This document shows, one piece after another, positions 7,653-15,628 of a DNA stretch of 15,791 nucleotides (position 1 is its first letter; each line of letters opens with the position of its first letter). The notes under the pieces are model-generated. The model made no database searches and was not told the DNA's origin. It saw nothing but the letters and a program-made list of their open reading frames with translations. Made by a program: the position numbers and the translations under genes. Source of the stretch: DATEEG01 sp035525055 (GTDB lineage Bacteria > Actinomycetota > Acidimicrobiia > Spongiisociales > ZC4RG35); contig DATLEZ010000025.1 in the NCBI GenBank assembly GCA_035525055.1, forward strand, positions 1 to 15,791, in the 5' to 3' direction.

Positions 7653-8936
7653 TCACCCGCCGGATTGAGCCTTCGACCAGCCATCCAGCATCAGGGACTC
7701 TTGGGAGGCTGAAAGCTGGGTTGGCACAACCGCCCTGGGATTGTCGAAATCTCCGGGCAGGACGATCGCCGATGACAAGTAATCGGGCACCCACTCGTCG
7801 GCGACGAGCGCGTCGACGTCCAGGCCGTTCTGGGGAGGCTGGTAACCCACCCAACCGAAGTTCTCCAGCGCGTTGTTCTCATCGAGCATGAAGTTGAGGA
7901 ACTGATGGGCTAGAACCGGCTTCTGAGCGCCCTTCAGGACCGCCATCGTGTCGTTGGCAATAGAGCCCTTGATCGAGTCACCCACATGGACGGGCCAGGC
8001 GTACCTCATGACCGACGGATCGGCGTCCTCGGGGAAATAGAAGGGAGTTGCCACAGTGTCACCCGACCACGCTAGATGGAGACCGAAGCGATCCTCGGGC
8101 ATGCCGGAGTACACACCGTCGATGGTGTAGCGGATGTCCATCAAATCGACGAGTTCGACCAGGCCGTCGGCGGCGGCGTCGATCTCCGCTTCGGTCGCGA
8201 CCGACGGATCCACCACTCCGTTGCGAAGCATGACCATGTAGAGGGTCTCGCGGAAGTCGTCGTAGAGGCCCGTTATGCCGCGGTACTTGTCGTTCCAGAA
8301 CACATCCCACGGATTGGCCAGGCCCATCACGTCGGCGTCGTCCACACGATCCGTCCGCCATGCAATCCCGGTTTGATAGACGACGTAGGGGACCGAGTAC
8401 AGCGAGCCCTGGTCGTAAAACGGGTTCTGGAGTTGGGGCCAGACGTTCACAAGGTTCGGCAGATATTCGTGGTTAAGCGGTTGGATCAATTTGCCGGCAA
8501 CAACCTTGGGTATCGACTGTGCGACTGGGAACCAGACGTCGAAACTGACCTCACCCGAGATCAACTTTTGGATGGCCTCTTCCTCGTTGAAGTAGGTCGT
8601 CACTTCGATGTCGACTCCGAGCGCTTCCTCGGCCACCGGGATGGTGTCAGGGTTGATGTAGTCGGACCAGTTGTAGACGCGCAACGGCCCCGCCTCTGGA
8701 GCGACTCCCGAAGCAATCGCCGGGTTGTCATCGAAAAGATGCTGTGTGACCGGATTCTCAGGGGTTCCAATCAGCACCTCCCCCGCGGCTTCCTCGTCTC
8801 CTCCACAGGCGGCGAGGATGGCCGAAAGAGTCGGGAGGCTGACGCCGAGCGCAGTCGACCTCAGAATGAAATCCCGCCGGGTCAAGCCCCGGGTCGGTCT
8901 TCTCGGATTCCGCCCTTCACGAGGATGAAAAACCAC
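7653..8936 (-). CDS. Extracellular solute-binding lipoprotein, PotD-like, Tat-exported
   Basis: Substrate-binding protein (427 aa) of the PotABC-type importer. The N-terminus has a twin-arginine motif, TRRDFI (Arg20-Arg21), followed by a hydrophobic stretch and a lipobox LAAC (lipidated Cys44), so it should be exported folded and anchored to the membrane. The mature part begins after GGDEEAAGEV. It contains LRVYNWSDYINPDTI, the classic start of the PotD/PotF fold, and later segments such as VPYVVYQTGIAWRTD and LAWSGDTVATPFYFPED. GTG 8936 is supported by GGAGGG 7 bases upstream. The ligand is probably a cationic amine; the ligand-binding residues were not compared. It is first in the minus-strand operon, directly downstream of operator 3. 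Confidence 0.95.
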   Translation of the reverse strand: MVFHPREGRNPRRPTRGLTRRDFILRSTALGVSLPTLSAILAACGGDEEAAGEVLIGTPENPVTQHLFDDNPAIASGVAPEAGPLRVYNWSDYINPDTIPVAEEALGVDIEVTTYFNEEEAIQKLISGEVSFDVWFPVAQSIPKVVAGKLIQPLNHEYLPNLVNVWPQLQNPFYDQGSLYSVPYVVYQTGIAWRTDRVDDADVMGLANPWDVFWNDKYRGITGLYDDFRETLYMVMLRNGVVDPSVATEAEIDAAADGLVELVDLMDIRYTIDGVYSGMPEDRFGLHLAWSGDTVATPFYFPEDADPSVMRYAWPVHVGDSIKGSIANDTMAVLKGAQKPVLAHQFLNFMLDENNALENFGWVGYQPPQNGLDVDALVADEWVPDYLSSAIVLPGDFDNPRAVVPTQLSASQESLMLDGWSKAQSGG

Positions 8937-8966
8937 AGTGGTGCCCTCCGCTTCAATTTGTCTTTA

Positions 8967-8982
8967 TTGAACAGCCGTTCAG
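8967..8982. promoter_or_regulatory. Operator 3: TTGAACAGCCGTTCAG
   Basis: Third copy of the TGAAC-N4-GTTCA core, in the 53-base gap between the TetR stop (8990) and the binding-protein start (8936). It is ideally placed to repress the binding-protein/permease operon. The outer bases match operator 2 (TTGAAC...GTTCAG). No copy is found upstream of the TetR gene itself, so the regulator may not control its own promoter through this motif. Confidence 0.7.
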
Positions 8983-8989
8983 TAAAACC

Positions 8990-9637
8990 TTAACGCCCGC
9001 GTTTTGGCGGGGCCACGCCTACGAGGGATTTCATCTTGGTCCCCAACTGCGATGCTGCGATGTCGAGGCACACCTCACGCATAATCGACGCTGACACTGC
9101 CGGATCTTGCAGCAGCACCTGGATAGCCAGACCATCGATAAGAGCCGAGAGCATCACCGCGAATCGTTCCGGATCGACCTTTTGGAACTCACCCGCCTTG
9201 ATGCCATCCTTCACGATCCCGGCGATAGTCGATCGCATCAGATCATCGAGGCGGGCACGCTCAGCCGAGAGTTCGGCGTCGTGCCGGGACCGGGTCCACA
9301 CGTCGAGCCAGAGCAACCACTCGTTGTCGGGGCGGTCCAGGGGCTCCGATGGAGGACAACTGGCCTCGATCAACTGACCCAGGCGAGCGGCGGCACCTGC
9401 TCCGTCTTCCATCCCCTGCTCGACGCCGTCGAAGAACAACTGGTCCCGAAACGCCAGGGTATCCGCCAGCAGCGCGTCCTTGGACGGAAAGTAGTAAAGG
9501 ATCAGTGCGGGGCTGGCGCCGATCCGCGCCGCCACGTCCGAGATTCGCGCTTCACATAGCCCGCGCTCGGCAATGACTCCGGCTGCCGCTTCAAGAATCT
9601 GCCGGCGACGTTCTTCGGTGATGCTGGGACGGGGCAC
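8990..9637 (-). CDS. TetR-family repressor, BetI-like
   Basis: One-component regulator. The N-terminal HTH is RRQILEAAAGVIAERGLCEA followed by RISDVAARIGASPALILYYFPSKDALL, with the recognition helix around ASPALILYYF. The C-terminal ligand-binding part (LWLDVWTRSRHDAELSAERA, AVMLSALIDGLAIQVLL) resembles the BetI/TetR_C_6 class, some members of which sense choline or related amines. The likely targets are the three TGAAC-N4-GTTCA operators. GTG 9637 (VPRPSITEERR) is preferred as start because it fits the usual short N-terminus. The frame is open to TTG 9646, and neither start has a ribosome site. The heptamer repeat at 9647-9681 abuts the gene's upstream side. Confidence 0.92.
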   Translation of the reverse strand: MPRPSITEERRRQILEAAAGVIAERGLCEARISDVAARIGASPALILYYFPSKDALLADTLAFRDQLFFDGVEQGMEDGAGAAARLGQLIEASCPPSEPLDRPDNEWLLWLDVWTRSRHDAELSAERARLDDLMRSTIAGIVKDGIKAGEFQKVDPERFAVMLSALIDGLAIQVLLQDPAVSASIMREVCLDIAASQLGTKMKSLVGVAPPKRGR

Positions 9638-9646
9638 AAATCTCAA

Positions 9647-9681
9647 GAGTAATGAGTGGTGGGTGGTGGGTGGTGAGTGGC
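9647..9681. repeat. Five tandem heptamers, consensus GRGTGGT
   Basis: Plus-strand units are GAGTAAT, GAGTGGT, GGGTGGT, GGGTGGT, GAGTGGC in strict 7-base register. The array sits immediately upstream of the TetR start on the minus strand and so may overlap its promoter. It also lies in the 120-base gap before the acyl-CoA synthetase. It shares the period, but not the sequence, of the repeat at 5712-5746. Confidence 0.85.
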
Positions 9682-9748
9682 GTGTCCCTGTGGTTGGGTT
9701 GCGCGACTTGACAGGACCTGCAGCAACCGGGCCGCAATGTTGGGCCGA

Positions 9749-9754
9749 TAGCCT
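9749..9754 (+). promoter_or_regulatory. Possible -10 box TAGCCT for the acyl-CoA synthetase
   Basis: TAGCCT lies 3 bases before ATG 9758 and exactly 6 bases before the in-frame GTG 9761. No Shine-Dalgarno sequence is present. The TAGCCT-N6-start spacing matches the thioredoxin-like gene, suggesting a leaderless transcript starting at GTG 9761. A TTGACA at 9708-9713 is too far upstream (35 bases) to serve as its -35. Confidence 0.35.
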
Positions 9755-9757
9755 GGA

Positions 9758-11872
9758 ATGGTGACCCCGGCGCCAACCGTCCTAGCAACCACCGACCTTC
9801 CGAGAGTCGATCTGTCTCCCTTGCTTGAGGCTCGGTCGGTCGCAGTCGTTGGGGCAAGCCAACGACCGGGATCGGTCGGCAACCAGGTGATCCGTCAACT
9901 GCAGGGAGGTGGGTTCCCGGGTCGAATTCTTCCGGTGAATCCTCGGTACGACCAGGTCGAGGGAATCGAGTGTCTGGACTCGCTCGACATGGCAGGCCCG
10001 GTTGACCTGGCGGTACTGGCTCTTTCCAACGACCAACTCGAGACGTCGCTTCAAGAGGCAATTGCCAACCGGACTCGATCGGTGGCGATCTTCGCGTCTT
10101 GCTTCGGCGAGGCGAACGATGGCCGACCCCTGACGGCACGGCTGGCCGAACTTGCTCGCCAGGCCGGCATCCCGGTCTGCGGAGGCAACGGGATGGGGTA
10201 TGTGAACCTCGATCGTCAACTCCGGGTGACGGGGTTCTATCAGCCATTCGACCTCGCCACCGGTGGTGTGACTTTTCTGACCCACTCTGGATCGTTGTTC
10301 TCGGCGATGCTTCACAACCATCGAAACATTCGCTTCAACCTGGTGGTGTCGACCGGTAACGAGTTGACGACCCGCATGGACGATTACGTCGCATACTCGC
10401 TAAACATGGGAACGACCGCGGTCATCGGGCTCTTCCTTGAGACAGTCCGCGACACGAATGGAATGGCGGAGGCGCTCGCGGCCGCGGCTGCCAGGGACGT
10501 GCCGGTAGTCGCACTGAAGGTCGGACGAACGAGCCGATCGCAAAAGGCGGTGGCAACACATTCGGCGGCCCTTGCCGGTGAGTACGAAGCGTTCACCGCG
10601 TTCGCGTCTGCCTACAACGTGCATCTGGTCGGGACAATGGACGAGATGGCTGACACCCTGGAGTTGTTCTCGCAGCCGCGCCGAGCGGCCCCAGGCGGTC
10701 TCGGCACGGTTCACGACTCTGGAGGTGAGAGATCGCTGCTCATCGACATCGCTGATCGCGTGGGGGTGCAGCTGGCGTCTGTCTCCCAGAAGACCCGCCA
10801 TCGCCTTAGCGACATCCTCGACCCGGGACTCGAACCCGACAATCCGGTCGACGCCTGGGGAACCGGCCGGGAAGCCACCAACGTCTTCAGGGAGTCGTTG
10901 CAGGCGCTGGCCGGGGATGATGCGGTGGGTGTCGTCGCCTTTTGCGTCGACCTCAGCGCCGAGGAGTCGCCCGACGGGAGGTACGGGCAGATCCCGATCG
11001 AGGTCAAATCATCCACCAGCAAACCGGTGGTGGTCTTGGGAAACCTGGCCGGATCGATCGATCCGGTCGAGTCGGCCCTCCTCCGCCATGCAGGAGTTCC
11101 CGTCTTGCGGGGGACCGAGACCGGCTTGCGCGCTATCGGACATCTCCTAACTCACCGCGAACGCTCGGGACGCAAACGCGGAACGGTGGGACCCCCGCCC
11201 GTCACTCTCGATCAGTGGAAGGCGCGCCTCTCCACCGGAGCGACTCTCGATGAAGCTGCCTCGCTTGATCTGCTCTCCGACTTTGGCTTGCCGGTCGTGT
11301 CATCGACCAAAGTGCGGAGCCTGGGCGACGCCCTAAACGCCGCCGAAGCCTGCGGATATCCCATTGCATTGAAGATCAGCGGGGTTGCTCACAAGAGCGA
11401 AGCGGGTGGCGTCATGCTGGGCGTGGACAAGCCAGCCAGCCTGATCAGGGCTTGGGAAACTCTGGCACCGTTGAGCGAGGAACTAGTGGTTCAACCGATG
11501 GCACCGCGTGGTGTCGAGCTTGCCCTCGGAGTGGTGCGAGACGAGCTCTTCGGCCCAATCGTCGTCATTGCCGCCGGCGGCGTGATGATCGAGGCGCTGG
11601 CCGACAGGGTGACGGCCCTGCCGCCAATCGATCGGGAGACCGCCCGGCGCCTCCTTGCTGACCTCAAGATCGGGAAGTTGCTGGATGGGGATCTGGGCAG
11701 TCCTGCCAGGGATCTCGATGCCGCCGCGGCGGCGATCGTGCGAATGGGCGACTTGGCCGCTCATCTTGGTCACCTCGTCGAATCGATCGACCTCAACCCC
11801 CTGATCCTCCTCGAGTCCGGCTGCGTGGCGGTCGACGCTCTGGCCGTTGGGAGAGCCGGCCCGATCTCCTAG
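9758..11872 (+). CDS. Acyl-CoA synthetase (NDP-forming), fused alpha-beta chain
   Basis: Converts an acyl-CoA to acid plus ATP or the reverse, through a phosphohistidine. The domain order in 704 aa is: a CoA-binding Rossmann domain (SVAVVGASQRPGSVGNQVIR, about 28-150); two succinyl-CoA-ligase-like domains (about 155-460) with the candidate phospho-His268 in ATHSAALAGEYEAF; and a C-terminal ATP-grasp domain (about 480-700) with YPIALKISGVAHKSEAGGVMLG, ELALGVVRDELFGPIVVIAAGG and the metal-binding ESIDLNPLIL. The carboxylic acid substrate is unknown. ATG 9758 or GTG 9761 are both possible starts; the TAGCCT spacing favours GTG. The gene is divergent from the TetR gene, and its stop is 27 bases before the hydrolase start. 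Confidence 0.93.
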   Translation: MVTPAPTVLATTDLPRVDLSPLLEARSVAVVGASQRPGSVGNQVIRQLQGGGFPGRILPVNPRYDQVEGIECLDSLDMAGPVDLAVLALSNDQLETSLQEAIANRTRSVAIFASCFGEANDGRPLTARLAELARQAGIPVCGGNGMGYVNLDRQLRVTGFYQPFDLATGGVTFLTHSGSLFSAMLHNHRNIRFNLVVSTGNELTTRMDDYVAYSLNMGTTAVIGLFLETVRDTNGMAEALAAAAARDVPVVALKVGRTSRSQKAVATHSAALAGEYEAFTAFASAYNVHLVGTMDEMADTLELFSQPRRAAPGGLGTVHDSGGERSLLIDIADRVGVQLASVSQKTRHRLSDILDPGLEPDNPVDAWGTGREATNVFRESLQALAGDDAVGVVAFCVDLSAEESPDGRYGQIPIEVKSSTSKPVVVLGNLAGSIDPVESALLRHAGVPVLRGTETGLRAIGHLLTHRERSGRKRGTVGPPPVTLDQWKARLSTGATLDEAASLDLLSDFGLPVVSSTKVRSLGDALNAAEACGYPIALKISGVAHKSEAGGVMLGVDKPASLIRAWETLAPLSEELVVQPMAPRGVELALGVVRDELFGPIVVIAAGGVMIEALADRVTALPPIDRETARRLLADLKIGKLLDGDLGSPARDLDAAAAAIVRMGDLAAHLGHLVESIDLNPLILLESGCVAVDALAVGRAGPIS

Positions 11873-11899
11873 CTCGACGCGGTCGGCTAAAAAGACAGT

Positions 11900-12655
11900 A
11901 TGTGCTTTGACGCCGATTCCCATCCTCCGATAGAACCCGTGGCGGGAGCAGCCACCGACCATCATCGGTCTGCCCTCACAGCTTCCGATGGCAACGAGTT
12001 CGCGATCTACGAGGCCTTCGCCGGCGACGGCGAAGCGACCGGAGTCGTCATCTTGCCCGACGTTCGCGGCCTCTACCACTTCTACGAGGAGCTCGCCGTG
12101 AGGCTCGCCGAGGCGGGCCATGACGCCATCGCTATCGACTACTTCGGCAGAACGGCCGGCATCGGCGATCGCAGCGACCAATTCCATTATCAGGAGCACG
12201 TGCCGCAGGTGACCCATGAGGGCATGACTGCCGATGTCGCGGCTGCCGTTGCGCGCCTTCGTGAGAGCAATCCAGACCGCCGGATCTTCACGCTCGGATT
12301 TTGCTTTGGTGGTTCCAGCGCCTGGCAGCAAGCTGCCTACGGACATGGTCTCGCTGGCGCTATGGGCTTCTACGGTCGCCCTGACGGCCAGCGCCCGCAG
12401 GGAGCGCGGACTCCTATCGATCTGGCTCCGGAGATGACCTCACCGATTCTTGCCCTGATGGGCGGAGCCGACCCCGGCATTCCGGCGGAGACTGTGGCAG
12501 CCTTCGACCAGGCCCTCACCACAGCCGGCGTCGAACATGAAGTCGTGACTTACGAGGGCGCTCCTCACTCATTCTTCGATCGCAAGTACGACGAGTTCGC
12601 CGACGAGTCGGCGGATGCGTGGACGCGGGTCCTCAAGTTCATCCGGTTGCATTGA
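11900..12655 (+). CDS. Dienelactone hydrolase family alpha/beta-hydrolase
   Basis: Hydrolase of 251 aa with the dienelactone hydrolase catalytic triad. The nucleophile is Cys135 in GFCFGG, the acid is Asp191 in GGADPGIP, and the base is His223 in APHSFFD. A Cys in place of Ser at the nucleophile elbow is diagnostic of the family. GVVILPDVRGLYHFYEELA near residue 50 is the usual N-terminal strand and oxyanion region. There is no signal peptide, so it is probably cytoplasmic. The true ester or lactone substrate is unknown, and no chlorocatechol pathway genes lie nearby. It follows the acyl-CoA synthetase closely and may be co-transcribed. The start has only a weak purine-rich stretch upstream. 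Confidence 0.92.
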   Translation: MCFDADSHPPIEPVAGAATDHHRSALTASDGNEFAIYEAFAGDGEATGVVILPDVRGLYHFYEELAVRLAEAGHDAIAIDYFGRTAGIGDRSDQFHYQEHVPQVTHEGMTADVAAAVARLRESNPDRRIFTLGFCFGGSSAWQQAAYGHGLAGAMGFYGRPDGQRPQGARTPIDLAPEMTSPILALMGGADPGIPAETVAAFDQALTTAGVEHEVVTYEGAPHSFFDRKYDEFADESADAWTRVLKFIRLH

Positions 12656-12851
12656 GGTTTGAGTTCTTTGGTATGTAGGCGTCGCTTCTCTACTTCTTTG
12701 GGTGTCCCGCCGCTCAGGGCCGATCCTTCATTCGGTGGTTCTTCTCCTGCCCGATAACCGGCTCCATCCCTCCCGGGTGGCGGTGCCACACAGCAGTGAG
12801 GGGACATGGGAGAATCCCAATCACTTTTTCTCCGGACGAAAGGCCACGCCG

Positions 12852-13919
12852 GTGACAAGTTCATCTGAGCCAGCCCTCGAAGATCGTCTGATAGGTGCCG
12901 CCATAGGTGCGCTGGAACTGCAATCAATACATGTGGGCCGGAGACTCGGGCTCTATGAGTCGCTGCGGAGCCCTCGCACCGCGGCAGAACTCGCCGACCA
13001 CGCCGGGATCGACCCCCGATACGCCCGCGAGTGGCTCGAGCAGCAGGCAGTGGCAGGCTTCGTGTCGGTCGACGGCGAGGTCGGCAACGACTACCTGGAT
13101 CGGGTTCGATTCTGGCTCGACCCCAGGCAGCTGGCGGTTCTGGTCCACGAAGAGGATCCGGCCCATGTCTCTCCTCTGGCCGACATGGTCGCGGGTGGCG
13201 GACTCGTCATCGATCAAGTCGTCGAGGCCTATCGCACCGGGCAAGGAGTTCCCTACGCTGCCTACGGAAAGTCGTTCCGAGATGGTCAGGCCGGCATTAA
13301 CCGACCGGCTTTCGTCAACGACCTTTCCTCGACGTGGATCGAGGCGGTGCCTGAAGTCGCCGCCCGACTCCGGGAAGGCGGCAGAATCGCCGACCTTGGA
13401 AGCGGAACTGGCTGGTCGACGATTGCTATGGCCAGGGCCTTTCCGAAAGCCACCGTTATCGGCTTTGATTCCGACGAGGCCAGCGTCACCGACGCCCGCG
13501 CCAACGCCGACACCGCCGGCGCAGCTGTTCAGTTCATTGCAGCGGACGCCTCCAAGATGAGCGAACACGGGCCTTTTGATCTCGTTCTGATCCTCGAGGT
13601 GCTCCACGACCTTGCCCGCCCGGTCGAGGTTCTTGGGGCGGCCCGACGCTCGCTGAGCAACGACGGGGTGGTTCTCGTGGCTGACGAAAAGGTGGCCGAG
13701 AGTTTCCAACCGAAGGGTGACGACCTCGAGCGGATGATGTATGGCTGGAGCGTGACCTACTGCCTGCCTGCATCGATGGCCGAGGAGTCGTCGGCCGCCC
13801 TCGGGACTGTGCTCCGCCCATCCCAGCTCAAGAGTCTCGCTGGACAGGCCGGGTTCTCTCGCGTCGACACGAGCGACATCGACGCCGGCTTCTTCCGCCT
13901 CTACGCCCTTCGCCCCTGA
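12852..13919 (+). CDS. SAM-dependent methyltransferase with N-terminal winged helix (Rv2258c-like)
   Basis: Class I methyltransferase of 355 aa. The N-terminal winged-helix dimerisation region (about 1-80) contains LYESLRSPRTAAELADHAGI and REWLEQQAVAGFV. SAM motif I is IADLGSGTGWST (about 179-190, Asp181), and the acidic end of beta-2 is VIGFDSDEASV. Motif IV is FDLVLILEVLHDL. VLVADEKVAESF and ERMMYGWSVTYCLP are hallmarks of the Rv2258c-like group. The acceptor is unknown. GTG 12852 is chosen because GAAAGG lies 8 bases upstream and the protein then matches the family length. The frame is open to GTG 12702 but would add about 50 residues without family resemblance. The 196-base gap before it (12656-12851) holds a few weak hairpins and nothing I can name. 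Confidence 0.92.
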   Translation: MTSSSEPALEDRLIGAAIGALELQSIHVGRRLGLYESLRSPRTAAELADHAGIDPRYAREWLEQQAVAGFVSVDGEVGNDYLDRVRFWLDPRQLAVLVHEEDPAHVSPLADMVAGGGLVIDQVVEAYRTGQGVPYAAYGKSFRDGQAGINRPAFVNDLSSTWIEAVPEVAARLREGGRIADLGSGTGWSTIAMARAFPKATVIGFDSDEASVTDARANADTAGAAVQFIAADASKMSEHGPFDLVLILEVLHDLARPVEVLGAARRSLSNDGVVLVADEKVAESFQPKGDDLERMMYGWSVTYCLPASMAEESSAALGTVLRPSQLKSLAGQAGFSRVDTSDIDAGFFRLYALRP

Positions 13920-13934
13920 CCGGGGGGTGGCCCA

Positions 13935-14507
13935 ATCGAACCCGCCGCAGCCGCCGACTGCGAGAAGATCCTTCAATCGTGGTGGGGCCAGCCGGTCAAC
14001 ACCGTCACCGCCGCCGCCTTCATTGCGGCCGGAGGGCTCGTTTGGTTTCGCCGCCGTGACGCCGCTACCGGTGCACTGGTGGCATCCATCGGCGTCGGCT
14101 CGATTGCGTTTCACGGCCCGATGCCGCCCTGGAGCGAGTTCGTCCACGATGTCTCAATCGTTGTCACCCTGGTCTGGGTGCTTCTTGTGGAGAGGAAACG
14201 AACCCAGCTTTGGCCGTTGGGTTTTGCTCTGGCGGCAGCGGCATCGATCACGCCGGCGATCGCCGACCCGGTCCAAGCCGTGGTGGCCGTCGGGGTGCTC
14301 GCAGCAGTCTCGCTTCCGAAAGAGCATCGGGGCCGTCGGTTGCAGTCCGTTGCAATCCTGGCCTTGGGCGGCGTTGTTGGCACGCTCTCGCGAACCGGTG
14401 GGCCGTTGTGCAATCCGGACTCGCTCTGGCAGGGCCACGGTTTCTGGCATCTCGCTGCTGCTACCTCGCTGGCCATCTGGGGATTGGCAATCCGTCCATC
14501 TCAGTAG
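13935..14507 (+). CDS. Ceramidase-superfamily-like integral membrane protein, start uncertain
   Basis: Membrane protein of about 190 aa. The conserved-looking N-terminus ADCEKILQSWWGQPVNTVTA is followed by several hydrophobic segments. SIAFHGPMPPWSEFVHD (Ser, His, then His-Asp) and CNPDSLWQGHGFWHL match the metal-binding Ser/His/Asp pattern of the alkaline ceramidase (CREST) superfamily. Related bacterial proteins are mostly uncharacterised. No ATG, GTG or TTG occurs in frame between the methyltransferase stop (13917-13919, same frame) and GTG 14079, yet the family-like sequence begins upstream of 14079. The ATC at 13935, preceded by a G-rich run, is given as the approximate 5' end. A non-canonical start, stop-codon readthrough or a sequence error are all possible. 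An annotation starting at 14079 would lose the N-terminal motif. Confidence 0.7.
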   Translation: MEPAAAADCEKILQSWWGQPVNTVTAAAFIAAGGLVWFRRRDAATGALVASIGVGSIAFHGPMPPWSEFVHDVSIVVTLVWVLLVERKRTQLWPLGFALAAAASITPAIADPVQAVVAVGVLAAVSLPKEHRGRRLQSVAILALGGVVGTLSRTGGPLCNPDSLWQGHGFWHLAAATSLAIWGLAIRPSQ

Positions 14508-14514
14508 GAACGAA

Positions 14515-14574
14515 CGCCCGTTTTGGCGCGGAGCACTGCTCCCCTGGTGTCGATCCTCCGCGCCAAAAGCGGCG
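14515..14574. repeat. Long inverted repeat upstream of the HTH-GNAT gene
   Basis: TTTTGGCGCGGAG (14521-14533) is the exact reverse complement of 14556-14568. With a two-base mismatch the arms extend by CGCC/GGCG to 14515 and 14574. CAC and GTG inside the 22-base spacer can extend pairing. T-runs lie at the outer 5' side and A-runs at the outer 3' side, the opposite of an intrinsic terminator on either strand. It could be a regulator-binding site for the next gene, a structured RNA or a remnant of a repeat family. The remaining bases to 14646 show no clear feature. Confidence 0.85.
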
Positions 14575-14646
14575 ATTCCGTTCAAGCCTGGACCGAACTT
14601 CTGAATCGCTTGGCATCCTGGTCACGACCGGGCCAAGCTGTCGACT

Positions 14647-15621
14647 ATGTCCGAGCAGCCCTCCGACGTCGTCGCTCTCGCAGTCCTGCGACACCCAACG
14701 AGGATGCGGATCGTCGCCGCGAGCCAGAACCCGGTGACGGTCGAGGAGATCGCCGGCCAACTCGGCATGCCGGTCACCCGCCTCTATCACCACGTGGACC
14801 GACTGCGATCGGTCGGCCTGATGGAAGTCGTCGGCGAGAAGAAGCAAGGAACGGCTGTTTCGTCGATTTTCCGAGCGACGGTCACCGACCTGGCGGCCAA
14901 CGGTTCATTCGACGACGTCGGCGTGGCGTTGGAAGATGCCCGGCGTGACGCTATCTCGAGCCGCCAAGGCGACGTACGAGCGTTCGGGAGGACGGCTGCA
15001 GAAGTGCCGCGCGCGGCCGCCGAGGGACTGGCGGCGATGATCGAGGAGGCGGTACAGGCTTTTCGCGACGCTGACGAGGGCGAAGGCGACCTTTTCACCT
15101 TCACGTATCTACTGGCTCCGTTGGCCGGTGGTCAGCCACCTCTCTGGGTCCGGGCGGTTAGAGCCGATGAGGTCGGCCACTTGCAACGGGTTCTGTACGA
15201 CGCCGTCTCATGGGATCCGGACCGCGTCCTCCCCTCCTTTGAGATCGTCGTGAACCATCCACAGCTACTTCGTTATCGCCGGGACTGGGGCAGGACTGGT
15301 GACCTCGGGGTGGTGGCGGAACTTGGTGGGACGGTGGTTGGCGCCACCTTCTGCAGGCTCTTCACCGAGGAGGACCACGGACACGGATTCATCGACGACC
15401 GCACTCCCGAACTCGCCATCGCGGTGTGGGACGGTCATCGTGGCGGCGGCATCGGATCACGCTTGCTCGTGGCTCTCGAAGATGCGGCCAGAGACGCGGG
15501 CATCGACCGGCTCAGCCTCAGCGTCGACAACGAAAATCCTGCTCGCCGCCTGTACTTGCGATGCGGATACCAGCCGGTTTCATCCGACGAGGGCGGCGTC
15601 CGCATGGTCAAAGAGCTCTGA
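14647..15621 (+). CDS. ArsR-like winged-helix domain fused to GNAT N-acetyltransferase
   Basis: Two-domain protein of 324 aa. Residues 1 to about 75 are an ArsR/HTH_20-type winged helix: VLRHPTRMRIVAA, then VTVEEIAGQLGMPVTRLYHHVDRLRSVGLMEVV. Residues of about 80-160 are a helical linker with many Ala and Glu. The C-terminal half (about 165-324) is a GNAT domain with the acetyl-CoA-binding motif A in WDGHRGGGIGSRLLVALEDAA, followed by LSLSVDNENPARRLYLRCGYQPV. It probably binds DNA and acetylates a small molecule or protein, either controlling its own locus or coupling sensing to modification. Both roles are inference. ATG 14647 has no clear ribosome site. The inverted repeat at 14515-14574 lies just upstream. 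Confidence 0.88.
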   Translation: MSEQPSDVVALAVLRHPTRMRIVAASQNPVTVEEIAGQLGMPVTRLYHHVDRLRSVGLMEVVGEKKQGTAVSSIFRATVTDLAANGSFDDVGVALEDARRDAISSRQGDVRAFGRTAAEVPRAAAEGLAAMIEEAVQAFRDADEGEGDLFTFTYLLAPLAGGQPPLWVRAVRADEVGHLQRVLYDAVSWDPDRVLPSFEIVVNHPQLLRYRRDWGRTGDLGVVAELGGTVVGATFCRLFTEEDHGHGFIDDRTPELAIAVWDGHRGGGIGSRLLVALEDAARDAGIDRLSLSVDNENPARRLYLRCGYQPVSSDEGGVRMVKEL

Positions 15622-15628
15622 GCAAGTC

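Noticed and set aside
8076..8993. 305-codon open frame on the plus strand
   Set aside because: It is antisense to the well-supported PotD-like gene, runs through operator 3 and has no domain.
11483..12346. 287-codon minus-strand frame
   Set aside because: It is antisense to the acyl-CoA synthetase end and the hydrolase, both of which have clear catalytic motifs.
12656..12851. Riboswitch (SAM or cobalamin) before the methyltransferase
   Set aside because: Only small scattered hairpins are present, and I could not place any conserved aptamer blocks.
13917..13919. Second selenocysteine codon at the methyltransferase stop
   Set aside because: The methyltransferase ends at its normal family length. 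The TGA does not align with a Cys or a redox motif, so Sec is not supported.
12924..14147. 407-codon open frame on the minus strand
   Set aside because: It lies antisense to the methyltransferase and membrane-protein genes. The composition is a GC-rich mirror of codon bias with no recognisable domain.
14521..14568. Rho-independent terminator
   Set aside because: The T-run precedes the stem and the A-run follows it on both strands, the reverse of the required order.
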